Of a stretch of 64,000 nucleotides of DNA, positions 37,567 through 46,682 are shown one piece after another. The position numbers and the translations under genes are program-made. The stretch spans positions 1-64,000 of the forward strand of contig CAWAPE010000002.1 of NCBI GenBank assembly GCA_963783855.1, given 5' to 3'. The notes under the pieces are model-generated. The model had not been told where the DNA came from, did not search any database, and saw only the letters and a list, made by a program, of their open reading frames with translations. Every line of letters starts with the position of its first letter. The first letter of the stretch is position 1. This DNA is from JAKAGZ01 sp963783855. Its GTDB lineage: Bacteria > Bacteroidota > Ignavibacteria > Ignavibacteriales > Ignavibacteriaceae.

Positions 37567-37663
37567 TGTCATTTCGATGGAGTCCGTTTTCTAACGGACG
37601 ACTGAGAAATCTTTTTCTAAAATCAGATTTCTCACCCCGGCAAAACCGGGATTCGAAATGACA
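37567..37663. repeat. 97-bp multi-hairpin palindromic element
   Basis: Outer arms TGTCATTTCG (37567-37576) and CGAAATGACA (37654-37663). Inside are three further hairpins: GTCCGTTTTCTAACGGAC (37582-37599), GAGAAAT/ATTTCTC (37604-37633) and CCCGGCAAAACCGGG (37636-37650). The outer and GAGAAATCT parts belong to a dispersed motif known to recur in Bacteroidota-like genomes. It lies immediately before the signal peptide of the TolC protein. Confidence 0.85.
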
Positions 37664-37740
37664 ATTAGGAACATATAATTCATCCGCAAGGTATTTAATT
37701 TTTTCTTTCATGCTTCTTAAAAATTTAGTTTAATAAAATT

Positions 37741-40700
37741 CTAATCTTCCAATTCCTCAGTTACATTAGATACTGTTGCAGTTGACCTTGAGAAATAAGA
37801 ATATACAGCCGGTATAACATATAAAGTAAGAACCGTTGAGAAAATAAGTCCACCTATTACCGCTATACCCATTGATGTACGGCTTTCAGATCCGGCACCG
37901 AGCGCAAGCGCTATCGGGAGAATACCAAGTACAGTTGATAAACTAGTCATCAGAATCGGACGAAGCCTTGCGGCGGCTGCATCAACAATAGCATCTATTT
38001 TTGAAAGTCCCTGTGCTTTTCTCTGGTTTGCAAACTCTACTATAAGAATACCGTTTTTTGTAACAAGACCAATAAGCATAATAATTCCAATCTCACTGAA
38101 AATGTTCAGTGTCTGGTTGAAATACCATATGGAAACAAGCGCGCCCGCAATAGCCAAAGGAACCGTAAAAAGAATAATAAACGGGTCCCTGAAACTTTCA
38201 AACTGCGCGGCAAGCACCAGATAAATTAGAATGATTGCAAGCATGAACGCGAAAAGCAGACTTGAAGAACTTTCAGCGTAATCTTTTGAAGGCCCATCGA
38301 GTGAAGTAGAAAAAGTATCGTCAAGAACTTTTGCCTTTATAGCATCCATTGCTTTAATACCGTCGCCAATTGTTTTACCCGGCATAAGCGCTGCGCTTAC
38401 AGTTGCAGAAACATAGCGGTTATACCTGTACAATTGCGGTGGAGTACTTTCCTCAACCATGTGAACAAGGTTATCAAGTTGTATCATCTCCCCCCTGCTA
38501 TTCTTGACTGAAAGCGAACGCAGATCAATAGGCGCGTCCCTGTCTGCTCTGTCAACCTGGCCGATAACCTGGTACTGTTTTCCGTTTCTTATAAAAAATC
38601 CGAATCTCTGTCCGCTAAACGCAGACTGTATTGTTTGTGTAATATCAGCAACAGTAACACCAAGAGTTTTCGCTCTTTCCCTGTCGATTGTCACACGAAG
38701 TTCCGGCTTATTGAATTTCAGGTTTACATCGACAAAAGCAAAAGTCGGGTCTTTCTGGGCAGCAGCAGTAAATTTAGGCAGTACTTCTCTCAGTTTTTCA
38801 AAATTAGGTGCCTGCAAAACATACTGCACGGGTAGTCCGAATCCTCTTGAACCAATTGTCTGTTGCTGAACAACATAAGTACGTGCTTCCGTCAATTTAC
38901 TTACCTCACCGGTAAGCGCGCCGGCAATTTCACTTTGCGACCTCTTTCTTTTATCTGGCTGAGAAAGAATTACAAAACCAAAACCGGAGTTTGTTGAACC
39001 CGATGCGCCGAATCCCGGGGATGTAACCGAAATAATTCCGTCATTTTCAGGAACATCTTTTTTGATGAGTGAGATAAGCTCATCCATAAAATGATCCATA
39101 TAATCAAATGTAGTTCCTTCAGGCGCAGTTGCAGAAATTGTTAAACTACTTCTGTCTTCAAGAGGCGCCAGCTCTGACGGAGTAGTTATGAACAACACAT
39201 AAATTAGTGCAATTGACCCGCCCATTATAAAAAACGCGATCCAGCGTTTTGTCATAAAGGTATTCAGAGTTGATCTGTACCATTCATTCATTCTCACAAA
39301 GAACGGCTCTGTTTTCAGATAGAACCAGCTATGTGTTTCTTTATCGCGCGCCTTCAGAATTTTTCCGCCAAGCATCGGTGTTAACGTTAAAGCCACGAAT
39401 GCTGAAATAATTACTGAACCAGCAATAACAATTCCGAACTCCCGGAAAAGTCGTCCGGTTAATCCCTGCAAAAAGATTACCGGCAGAAATACAGATGCGA
39501 GAGCGATTGTTGTTGAAAGAATAGCAAAGAAGATTTCGGCTGATCCGCGTGTTGCCGCATCCTGCGGACTCATCCCGTCTTCAATTTTGGCGTAAATATT
39601 TTCGAGCACAACAATAGCGTCATCCACCACAATTCCTATCGCAAGCACAATTCCAAGCAAAGTCAGCACGTTTATAGAGAAATCAGCTATATACATTATA
39701 AAGAAAGCTCCGATAAGTGATATCGGTATGGCTATGATCGGGATTATTGTTGTTCTCCAGTCCCTTAAAAATAAAAAGATGATAAGTACAACAAGTGAAA
39801 AAGCTAAAAAGATTGTCTGCTCTACTTCAGTAATTGAATCTTTTATATATGTGGTAACGTCGAAGCCAATCCCGACTTTCAGATCGGAAGGCATAGATTT
39901 TTTTATCTGGTCCAGTCTTTTATAAAACTCATCAGTAATAGCAATGCTATTCGCACCGGGCTGCGCAATAAGAACAACACCAACCATCGCAATTCCGTCT
40001 CGCTTAAGGATAGTTCTCATGTTCTCCGGACCAAGTTCTGCGTGGCCGATATCTTTCATTCTCACCAGGCTGCCGTTCTTTTCAGATACGATGAGATTAT
40101 TAAACTCCTTAACAGTTGAAAGCCTTCCAATCGTCCTGATTGAAAGTTCCGTGTTGTTTCCTTCAATAATACCCGAAGGAAGTTCTATGTTTTCCCGGGC
40201 AAGAGCATTTTTCACATCAACGGGACTAAGGTGATAAGCCGCCATCTTTGCCGGATCGAGCCAGAGACGCATTGAATATTTTTTATCTCCCCAAATCTGC
40301 ACGGAACTTACACCCGGAATAGTCTGGAATCTTTCTTTAAATACATTGTTAGCTAATTCAGAAAGCTCCATCAGGTTTTTTGTATCGCTCTGCAGGTTCA
40401 TAAAAACTATCGGGAAAGAATTCGCATCGGCTTTTGAGACAATCGGGTTTTCAATATCAGGAGGCAGCGAGCGGATAGCACGCGAAACTTTATCACGCAC
40501 ATCGTTCGCGGCAGTTTCAAGATTTACATCGATATCAAACTCAACTGTAATTGTACTACGTCCGTCACGACTTACAGAAGTAAGTGAACGAATTCCCGCT
40601 ATACCGTTGATTGATTCCTCAAGCGGTTCTGTTATCTGCGATTCAATTACATCGGCATTTGCGCCTGTATACGATGTGCTTACTGTAATAATAGGCGGAT

Positions 40701-40821
40701 CAACAGCGGGATACTCTCTGATACCAAGATATGTATACCCGATAATTCCGAACAGTACAACAGCAATTGACATCACAATCGCCAGTACCGGTCTTCTAAT
40801 ACTTAATGATGATAAACTCAT
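37741..40821 (-). CDS. RND efflux pump, inner membrane permease (HAE1 family)
   Basis: 1026 residues, 12 membrane helices and two large periplasmic loops. The N-terminal SIRRPVLAIVMSIAVVLFGIIGY, the TM4 proton-relay acids in GIVVDDAIVVLENI, and the C-terminal GSESRTSMGIAVIGGLIFSTVLTLYVIPAVY are HAE1 signatures. It exports drugs or lipids by proton exchange through the TolC channel. Flanked by its adaptor (40837) and outer membrane protein (36254) in one operon. Confidence 0.96.
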   Translation of the reverse strand: MSLSSLSIRRPVLAIVMSIAVVLFGIIGYTYLGIREYPAVDPPIITVSTSYTGANADVIESQITEPLEESINGIAGIRSLTSVSRDGRSTITVEFDIDVNLETAANDVRDKVSRAIRSLPPDIENPIVSKADANSFPIVFMNLQSDTKNLMELSELANNVFKERFQTIPGVSSVQIWGDKKYSMRLWLDPAKMAAYHLSPVDVKNALARENIELPSGIIEGNNTELSIRTIGRLSTVKEFNNLIVSEKNGSLVRMKDIGHAELGPENMRTILKRDGIAMVGVVLIAQPGANSIAITDEFYKRLDQIKKSMPSDLKVGIGFDVTTYIKDSITEVEQTIFLAFSLVVLIIFLFLRDWRTTIIPIIAIPISLIGAFFIMYIADFSINVLTLLGIVLAIGIVVDDAIVVLENIYAKIEDGMSPQDAATRGSAEIFFAILSTTIALASVFLPVIFLQGLTGRLFREFGIVIAGSVIISAFVALTLTPMLGGKILKARDKETHSWFYLKTEPFFVRMNEWYRSTLNTFMTKRWIAFFIMGGSIALIYVLFITTPSELAPLEDRSSLTISATAPEGTTFDYMDHFMDELISLIKKDVPENDGIISVTSPGFGASGSTNSGFGFVILSQPDKRKRSQSEIAGALTGEVSKLTEARTYVVQQQTIGSRGFGLPVQYVLQAPNFEKLREVLPKFTAAAQKDPTFAFVDVNLKFNKPELRVTIDRERAKTLGVTVADITQTIQSAFSGQRFGFFIRNGKQYQVIGQVDRADRDAPIDLRSLSVKNSRGEMIQLDNLVHMVEESTPPQLYRYNRYVSATVSAALMPGKTIGDGIKAMDAIKAKVLDDTFSTSLDGPSKDYAESSSSLLFAFMLAIILIYLVLAAQFESFRDPFIILFTVPLAIAGALVSIWYFNQTLNIFSEIGIIMLIGLVTKNGILIVEFANQRKAQGLSKIDAIVDAAAARLRPILMTSLSTVLGILPIALALGAGSESRTSMGIAVIGGLIFSTVLTLYVIPAVYSYFSRSTATVSNVTEELED

Positions 40822-40836
40822 AAATTCAAAATCTTT

Positions 40837-41907
40837 TTAGTTGAAATCTGTGATTTTTACTGGAACGCCGGGCATAATCTGGAGAACGCCCGTTGTGATA
40901 ACAGTATCCTGCTCGCTAACCCCGCTCGTAAGCTGAACCTGTGTATCGGTTCTTATTCCTACATTAACTACAGCCTGGGAAACAACACCGTTTTTATACA
41001 GGTAAACTTTCTGTCCTTTTAAAATCGGTATTATTGCCTGTGTCGGAACCATAAGGGCTTCATTAATTTCTTTAAGTATTAATGTTACATCTGCAAAAGA
41101 GCCGGGAAGAATTTCACCTTTAGCATTTGGCGCAATTGCCCTGATCTTAAGCGTTCTCGTGTCAATATCAATCTGTGGTTCAATTGCAAAAACAGTTCCT
41201 GTAAAAACTTTATCGTTCCCGGAAACTCTGAATGTAATCTTGTCTCCCTTCCTCACAAAGCCGGCATATTTTTCCGGAATTGAAAAATCGATTTTTATCG
41301 GATCAATATCCTGAAGACTTGCGATGTTGGAAGAAGAGTTTACAAAACTTCCTTCGCTTACATATTTCAAACCGATCTGCCCGTTAAACGGCGCAATGAT
41401 TTCCGTTTTATCGATCTGTGCTTTTATTAATGCAAGATCCGCTGTTTTGGCATTCAGATCATTCTGTGCCGCATCAAGTGCCTGCTTGCTTATTCCCTGT
41501 TTTTCATACAAAGACTTCTGCCTTCCGAAATTTTCCTGCGCAAGTTTTAAAGCTGATTTTGCACGGAGAAGCTGAGCCTGAAGTTCTTCATCATTTATCT
41601 TTAAAAGTAGATCGCCTTTTTTAACACGGCTTCCCTCTTTAAAAAGAATTTTAACGACCTTGCCGGATGTTTCACTTTTCAATTCAACAGACTCGTTTGC
41701 CAGCACACTGCCAGTGGTATTAACATTGTTGTTAAGTTTTTGCGGCTTTAAAATGTGCGCTTTTACAGGAACAGGACCACCCGCTCCGGGACCGCCCATT
41801 CCACCCTGCATACCGGAATCTGAAGAGCTGAATTTTATAATGAGCAGAATTGCAATCACAGCTACAAGGATGACTGCAAAAATTATGTTTTTCTTTTTCT
41901 TGTCCAT
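40837..41907 (-). CDS. RND efflux periplasmic adaptor (membrane fusion protein)
   Basis: 356 residues: N-terminal membrane anchor (8-25), a lipoyl-like domain split by a helical hairpin (SGKVVKILFKEGSRVKKGDLL; IDKTEIIAPFNGQIGLKYVSEGSFV) and a beta-barrel plus membrane-proximal domain. It links the pump to the outer membrane channel. No lipobox Cys, so anchoring is by the helix. The stretch after the anchor (SSSDSGMQGGMGGPGAGGP) is a flexible Gly-rich linker. First gene of the efflux operon. Confidence 0.95.
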   Translation of the reverse strand: MDKKKKNIIFAVILVAVIAILLIIKFSSSDSGMQGGMGGPGAGGPVPVKAHILKPQKLNNNVNTTGSVLANESVELKSETSGKVVKILFKEGSRVKKGDLLLKINDEELQAQLLRAKSALKLAQENFGRQKSLYEKQGISKQALDAAQNDLNAKTADLALIKAQIDKTEIIAPFNGQIGLKYVSEGSFVNSSSNIASLQDIDPIKIDFSIPEKYAGFVRKGDKITFRVSGNDKVFTGTVFAIEPQIDIDTRTLKIRAIAPNAKGEILPGSFADVTLILKEINEALMVPTQAIIPILKGQKVYLYKNGVVSQAVVNVGIRTDTQVQLTSGVSEQDTVITTGVLQIMPGVPVKITDFN

Positions 41908-42032
41908 ATTATTTTATTTTTTGTTAAATGCTTTTCTAAAAAGGCTGCTACGAAAAGAGCCATAAAATTGAAAATTTCTATCTATAAAACAATAGAAAAA
42001 TGATAAATGGTTTTGCTTATTCCGTCCCACAC

Positions 42033-42060
42033 AAAAAAAGCCAGGCAAACCTGGCTAAAC
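42033..42060 (-). terminator. terminator downstream of rpmE
   Basis: Minus strand: AGCCAGG-TTTG-CCTGGCT followed by TTTTTTTG. It is 57 bp after the rpmE stop. A second palindrome (arms CCGTC / GACGG, 42065-42078) of the CCCGTC-type seen at 269-283 stands next to it. Confidence 0.9.
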
Positions 42061-42112
42061 TTGTCCGTCATCTGACGGGAATTTATAACGAAAAAATAAG
42101 TGAAATTAAAAC

Positions 42113-42361
42113 CTATTTTTTCTTAGCGTATTTTCTATTGAATTTCTCAACTCTACCTGCAGTATCCAGCAATTTCTGTTTTCCTGTAAAGAACGGGTGT
42201 GAGCCGCTTGAAATTTCAAGTTTTACCAACGGGTAAGTATTGCCGTCGTTCCAGACAATAGTGTCTTCCGTTTTAATTGTTGAACGCGTTAAAATTGCAA
42301 AATCACAGGATCCGTCCTGGAAAACCACCGGCCTGTAATTTGGATGAATACCTTTTTTCAT
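42113..42361 (-). CDS. rpmE2: 50S ribosomal protein L31 type B
   Basis: 82 residues; the N-terminus MKKGIHPNYRPVVFQDGSCDFAI and SSGSHPFFTGKQKLLDTAGRVEKFNRKY match L31. The zinc-binding CxxC of type A is missing, so this is the zinc-independent type B paralogue. Its own terminator is at 42033-42060. Confidence 0.96.
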   Translation of the reverse strand: MKKGIHPNYRPVVFQDGSCDFAILTRSTIKTEDTIVWNDGNTYPLVKLEISSGSHPFFTGKQKLLDTAGRVEKFNRKYAKKK

Positions 42362-42496
42362 CGTACCTGTCCTATCAAAATTTAGTTTTTATCAAAAAGA
42401 GCTTTAAATATACTAATGAGTAGTAATAAAATCAATGATTTTTTATGCAGAAAGACGGAGTTTTAGGGGGTTACGGAAGAAAATCTGGCATAAATA

Positions 42497-43517
42497 TCAG
42501 AAGATAATTGAATTTCCAATCAGTTTTCTGAATCGTGCCAAATCATCTATGAAAAAGGCAATCGATTTGAATTTTTTTTGCTTGCCGTAGAAACCTTTCA
42601 GTGTACTCTCTTCCCGAAGATGAATGACTACATTTGTATTTTCAAGTTTATGAAGTGGTGAAAGAGGGATAATCTCTTTATTAAATTTAACAGTCTGTGG
42701 AGAAATTTTCACAGACTCAATATTGTTTTGCCGGATTTCTGCTTCTGCCAAAATCCCGTAGCGCAGGTAAAATTCATTTTCTGTAATCAACTACGGGCCT
42801 TTTACTCAATGACCTTGCGGCACCAATCAAAACCAGCATGCTGTAGAGGCTGACAATTGTAATAATCCAGGCAACCGTGGCGTTCAAAAGTCCGATGAGA
42901 ATATGCTGGACCACTGTTTCCACGAATATTATAAAAATTATTGCTGAGAAAATTGCTATAGTGCCGTTCTCTTTATGACAGGTAAACTCATTGGCTGCCG
43001 GTTTTCTTTTAGTCCAATTGAAGAATCCATAATAAAAAAGAGCAATTTCTGTCGAGAGTAAATTTGAGATTTTTTGCGGTACTACTTCCGAAACTGCTTT
43101 ATTTAGTGCCGTATAAAAATCAAATGAAATATTTTTTTGTGCATTGTATGTTTTTCTTGCTTTACTGGTTTTAGTAATGAAAAAGGCGATGACCAGTACT
43201 TCCATCAGGGAATAGGCGACCAATCTTATATGCGAGAGCAATTGTTGATGATCTTTGGGAAGGATCAAACCCGCAAGTATAATTCCTAAAGTAGCGACAG
43301 GTGATACAGCTATCCAGGAAATATTTTTATTCCTGATTAAAAAATAAAATACCAGCGGAAGTGTAATTACAAAATCCAGCGTAATTCCAATGGAAAGTTT
43401 ATCAGGATGTTGATAAAATACCGGGGACTTTGCAATAAGAATTAGAGTAGATATTATTAAAAGTGGTATAAACCAGATTAAATAGTTCTTTTTTACAGTT
43501 ATCGCGCTTAGTATCAA
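42497..43517 (-). pseudogene. polytopic membrane protein, frameshifted
   Basis: The first frame (from 43517) encodes about six membrane helices and stops at TGA 42774-42776 after RPVVDYRK. The next frame, open from just upstream (TTG 42790), continues ENEFYLRYGILAEAEIRQNN and has a soluble C-terminal domain of about 95 residues ending at 42497. One surplus A in the A4 run at 42777-42780 would fuse them to a protein of about 340 residues. Distant relatives in Bacteroidota are annotated without evidence as carotene monooxygenase; I do not assign a function. Two genes with an overlap is an alternative, but the second lacks a ribosome site. Confidence 0.6.
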
Positions 43518-43599
43518 TCCTTTGCCTTAATAAAATAATTACTGGTATAAAAATAAGGAAAGTTGCATTTATTATTTCTCTTTATTATTCTTTTAGAAA

Positions 43600-44112
43600 A
43601 TGGGGCTCTTCAAAAATAAATACCGGATTAACACCACACGGATTAAGGGATATGATTACTCAAACCCCGCGTGGTATTATGTTACGATTTGTACAAGGGG
43701 AATGAAGGAGTGGTTTGGAAGCGTTGAAAATAGGAAAATGGAATTAAGCGATCAGGGAAGGATTGCCTCAAAATTATTTGAAGAAATTCCTCTTCATTTT
43801 AAAAACGTAAAGATTGATTATTATGTGGTTATGCCGAATCATATTCACGGGATTATTATATTAAATGTCGTAGAGACGGGGCATGCCCCGTCTCTACGAA
43901 TGCATACCCCATCACTCGGAAATGTCGTCGGCAGTTTTAAATCGGCGGTAACAAAACGTATCCGTAAATCCGGTTACAAATCTTTTAAATGGCAACCTCG
44001 ATTTTATGATCACATAATCCGAAATGAAAAGGATCTTTACCGAATAAGAAAATATATTGACCTGAATCCTCTCAAATGGTCACTTGGCGAGAATGAGGAA
44101 TATGATTTATAA
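43600..44112 (+). CDS. REP-associated tyrosine transposase (RAYT)
   Basis: 170 residues. The HUH motif is His81-Ile-His83 in MPNHIHGI; catalytic tyrosine is Tyr152 in IRKYIDLNPLKW. The N-terminus (YDYSNPAWYYVTICTRG) and RFYDHIIRNEKDLYRIR are RAYT signatures. A perfect 32-bp palindrome lies inside the gene (43868-43899), read in frame as about residues 90-100 (VVETGHAPSLR). The palindrome arms equal dispersed REPs at 5730, 48254 and 48527. The gene is intact and could still act on REP DNA, though the insert sits between the HUH and Tyr motifs. Confidence 0.92.
   Translation: MGLFKNKYRINTTRIKGYDYSNPAWYYVTICTRGMKEWFGSVENRKMELSDQGRIASKLFEEIPLHFKNVKIDYYVVMPNHIHGIIILNVVETGHAPSLRMHTPSLGNVVGSFKSAVTKRIRKSGYKSFKWQPRFYDHIIRNEKDLYRIRKYIDLNPLKWSLGENEEYDL
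43868..43899. repeat. perfect 32-bp REP palindrome inside the RAYT gene
   Basis: Arms TCGTAGAGACGGGGCA and TGCCCCGTCTCTACGA with no loop. Same core as the other GTAGAGACGGG elements of the window. It stays in frame and adds no stop codon. Confidence 0.93.
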
Positions 44113-44149
44113 ATAGGAATAACGTACGTAACAAGTTATTCCACTACCA

Positions 44150-44969
44150 CTAAAAATTAAAGATTTCACAAAAGAAAGCCTGCATATCCACCCAGCTTTT
44201 CTCATCAGCATTTTTATTGTACCCAATAGGCAGACTGAATTTTTTGCCGAGGCTGTCTGCTGCAGGATTTGTAAAACTGTGCATCGCATCTGGATAATTA
44301 ATCACTTTGACTATCTATACCTGCATCCTTCATATTTTTTTCAAACTCTTCCACTTTTTCTTTCGGATTAAATTGATCAGCGGCGCCGTTACAGACCAGA
44401 ATTTTTGCTTTAACTTTTCCCGGATCTTTAACCGGTCCCGCCGGCAGATCGCCGTGGAAACTCACCACTCCTTTCAGATCCATGCCGGCAAGAGCCATTC
44501 TTAAAACAACTCCTCCGCCAAAGCAGTAACCGATAGCCGCAATTTGTGATGTGTCTGTTTCCGGCTGCTCTTTTAATATTTTTAATGCCGCATTGAACCT
44601 GTCGCGAGCGGTATCCATTTTACTCATCACAGCCATTGCAAACTTCTGTGCGTCTTTCGGGTGATCTGCTGTTTTACCGTCACCGTACATATCCAGCGCA
44701 AAAGCAACGTAACCGAGTTTTGCCAGTTTCACCGCGCGGTGTTCTGCGTAATTGTCCATTCCCCACCACTCGTGCACGACTAAAATTCCCGGCATTTTCC
44801 CTTTTATGCTGCTGTCGTATGCCAGGTAACCTTTAAGCGTTGTACCGTCCGCTGTGTATGTGATATGTTTTGATACAATTGAATCCTCATCACTCATTTT
44901 CTTTTCCTTTTTCTCAGAACAACCGGCAAAAATAAAAAGACCAAGCAAAAATATAACTGCTGATTTCAT
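44150..44969 (-). pseudogene. dienelactone hydrolase family lipoprotein, frameshifted
   Basis: Lipoprotein signal with lipobox IFAGCS, then the alpha/beta-hydrolase core: nucleophile Cys in GYCFGGGV, Asp in NGAADQFNPKE. The first frame ends KDAGIDSQSD at TAA; the frame after deleting one A (TTT on the plus strand at 44305-44307) reads DSQVINYPDAMHSFTNPAAD and continues to TAG at 44150. It contains the catalytic His (AMHSF). Without the correction the enzyme loses its His. One extra base in a homopolymer; may be an error of the assembly. The shift makes it a truncated, inactive enzyme if real. Confidence 0.8.
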
Positions 44970-45074
44970 CTGGCTACCTCCTTTTGTTATTTAATTAATA
45001 TAGAGAGATATTTATGAAAATGAAATGAACTGTTTGAGGGAATATAATTATGAAAGAAATATTGGGGGGAAAGT

Positions 45075-45746
45075 TCAAAAGTTTGTCTTTTCCGAAAATT
45101 TACATTCTTTTCTTAAAATGCAGGTTTTGCATACTGGTTTAATTGGTTTACAGACTAATGCTGTAAAATCAAGAATTGCAAAGAGCAAATCCCTCTGATT
45201 TTTGTTTTTAAATATTCGCTTTGCTTTTTCTATAATAATTTTTTTTCTTCTAATTTCACCTGATAATCCTAATCCGTAATATCGATTGATTATACGAGCA
45301 ATATTGCTATCAATCACATAATCTGCGCTATTAAAACAAACAGCACAAATAGCACCAGCTACATAAGCACCTACTCCCGGAATTTTTAATAATTCATTCT
45401 GTGTTTCTGGAAATTTACCATTAAAGTTTTTGACAATATATTTTGATGATTCTAAGAAGTGTTTATAGCGCCAGTGTAGGCCAAGTTTGGATGTATATTT
45501 TATTATACTTTTTGTTTTAGCTCTTGATAAATGGAAAACCGTGGGATATTGTTTTAATAATTTTTTGTAAACTGGTTCAACCTGGCTTGCTTTGGTGCGT
45601 TGAAGCATAAATTCAGCAACTAGTATATTATATGGATCGGTTGAACTACGCCACAAGAAATTTCTGTTAAATAAATGCCAATTCTTTATTATTTTTGGGG
45701 AAATTAATTTAGATTGCATTAAGCCAGTATTCCCTGTGCCATGCAA
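45075..45746 (-). CDS. HhH-GPD DNA glycosylase, T:G mismatch (Mig-like)
   Basis: 223 residues of the endonuclease III/MutY fold. Helix-hairpin-helix IPGVGAY (122-128), catalytic Asp146 (VIDSN) and a [4Fe-4S] cluster with Cys199, 206, 209, 215 (C-x6-C-x2-C-x5-C). The position after GVGx, Lys in EndoIII and Ser in MutY, is Tyr128, as in the thermophilic Mig protein, which removes T from T:G mismatches made by 5-methylcytosine deamination. The segments IDSNIARIINRYYG and DFTALVCKPIKPVC resemble Mig more than MutY. There is no MutY C-terminal domain. It starts inside the last codons of the nuclease gene, so it belongs to the RM operon and probably protects its methylated sites. Confidence 0.85.
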   Translation of the reverse strand: MHGTGNTGLMQSKLISPKIIKNWHLFNRNFLWRSSTDPYNILVAEFMLQRTKASQVEPVYKKLLKQYPTVFHLSRAKTKSIIKYTSKLGLHWRYKHFLESSKYIVKNFNGKFPETQNELLKIPGVGAYVAGAICAVCFNSADYVIDSNIARIINRYYGLGLSGEIRRKKIIIEKAKRIFKNKNQRDLLFAILDFTALVCKPIKPVCKTCILRKECKFSEKTNF

Positions 45747-46674
45747 AAGCTTCTCTTGAAGCTCTTAAATTTTCAATGTTTGCTTCGGAAATTACCCTTC
45801 CATTTAATTCAGTTAAAATATCGTTTTGGGGTATAGCCAAAATAGATTCTGGAATTATTATTTCTCTTTCTTCATTAACAATTATTAATCCTTTATCAAA
45901 TGCCCAATGATGTCTCTTACATAACGCAATACCATTTCGAGCATCATCAGCTCCATTTTTAGAGCGCGGTACAATATGTGCAGAATCCAATTCAAAAAGA
46001 TTGCTCGGTGTTTTAAGTGAAGTATTGCAAATACAGCAGGTATAGTTATAAATTTCTTTAACTTGGCTTGTAAAGACATAAGATCGTGCAACTCTCTTGG
46101 AAGTTGTAGTAATGTAATCCGGTTCATCATCAAATAACACTAATGGTTCTGCTTCTCGTTCTGTTAGTTCATTTTCAGCTTCACCCAGTTCTACTTCAGT
46201 CATAGGTTGTTCAAATAAAATGCCCCACCTACGATCTGTAATAATATTTTCCATTAAATAATTATATTCTGATGTATTTCGGTGAATTAAAATAAACCTA
46301 TAGCTGTTCAATGATTCTTTATGTCTTTGAATAATTAATAGATCATTTTCTACAGCAATGTTTCTAATTGGACCCAATGATCCAGTTAGTCTAGATTCAG
46401 GTGGCCTAGTCCCACCCCAAGTCTGTATTTGATATCTAACTTCTGAATCACTCTTGAAATTATTATGCTCGTACAAAGTTGCATTTATATGTGCATCTAC
46501 AGTTGGATGCTCCGCATCAGTCCCACCAGCAAGTCGAGGAAAGAATTGTCTCAAAGTTTTAGGAACAACCATTCCACCTTGATTCCCTGGAGCTTCACCA
46601 GTATCATTACTAGCAAGCACTTTAAAAAATGGTTCATCCCATTCTGAGTTCTTTAGAAAAGATAATAAATTCAT
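45709..46674 (-). CDS. type II restriction endonuclease, EcoRII-N plus HNH
   Basis: 321 residues. The N-terminal part (about 15-150) contains FKVLASNDTGEAPGNQGGMVVP, close to the N-terminal DNA-recognition (B3-like) domain of EcoRII. The C-terminal part is an HNH nuclease domain: Cys213-Cys216, His233 in DSAHIVPRS, Cys252 and His255/256, with zinc pairs around the beta-beta-alpha core. EcoRII itself uses a PD-(D/E)xK catalytic domain, so this is a swap of nuclease fold. Downstream of the methyltransferase by 8 bp and overlapping the glycosylase gene. Target perhaps CCWGG-like; this is inference only. Confidence 0.8.
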   Translation of the reverse strand: MNLLSFLKNSEWDEPFFKVLASNDTGEAPGNQGGMVVPKTLRQFFPRLAGGTDAEHPTVDAHINATLYEHNNFKSDSEVRYQIQTWGGTRPPESRLTGSLGPIRNIAVENDLLIIQRHKESLNSYRFILIHRNTSEYNYLMENIITDRRWGILFEQPMTEVELGEAENELTEREAEPLVLFDDEPDYITTTSKRVARSYVFTSQVKEIYNYTCCICNTSLKTPSNLFELDSAHIVPRSKNGADDARNGIALCKRHHWAFDKGLIIVNEEREIIIPESILAIPQNDILTELNGRVISEANIENLRASREAFAWHREYWLNAI

Positions 46675-46682
46675 AACACAAT

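Noticed and set aside
44107..44289. 60-codon minus-strand frame after the hydrolase
   Set aside because: It is a different frame of the hydrolase 3' end; the correct frame reads the catalytic His and ends at 44150.
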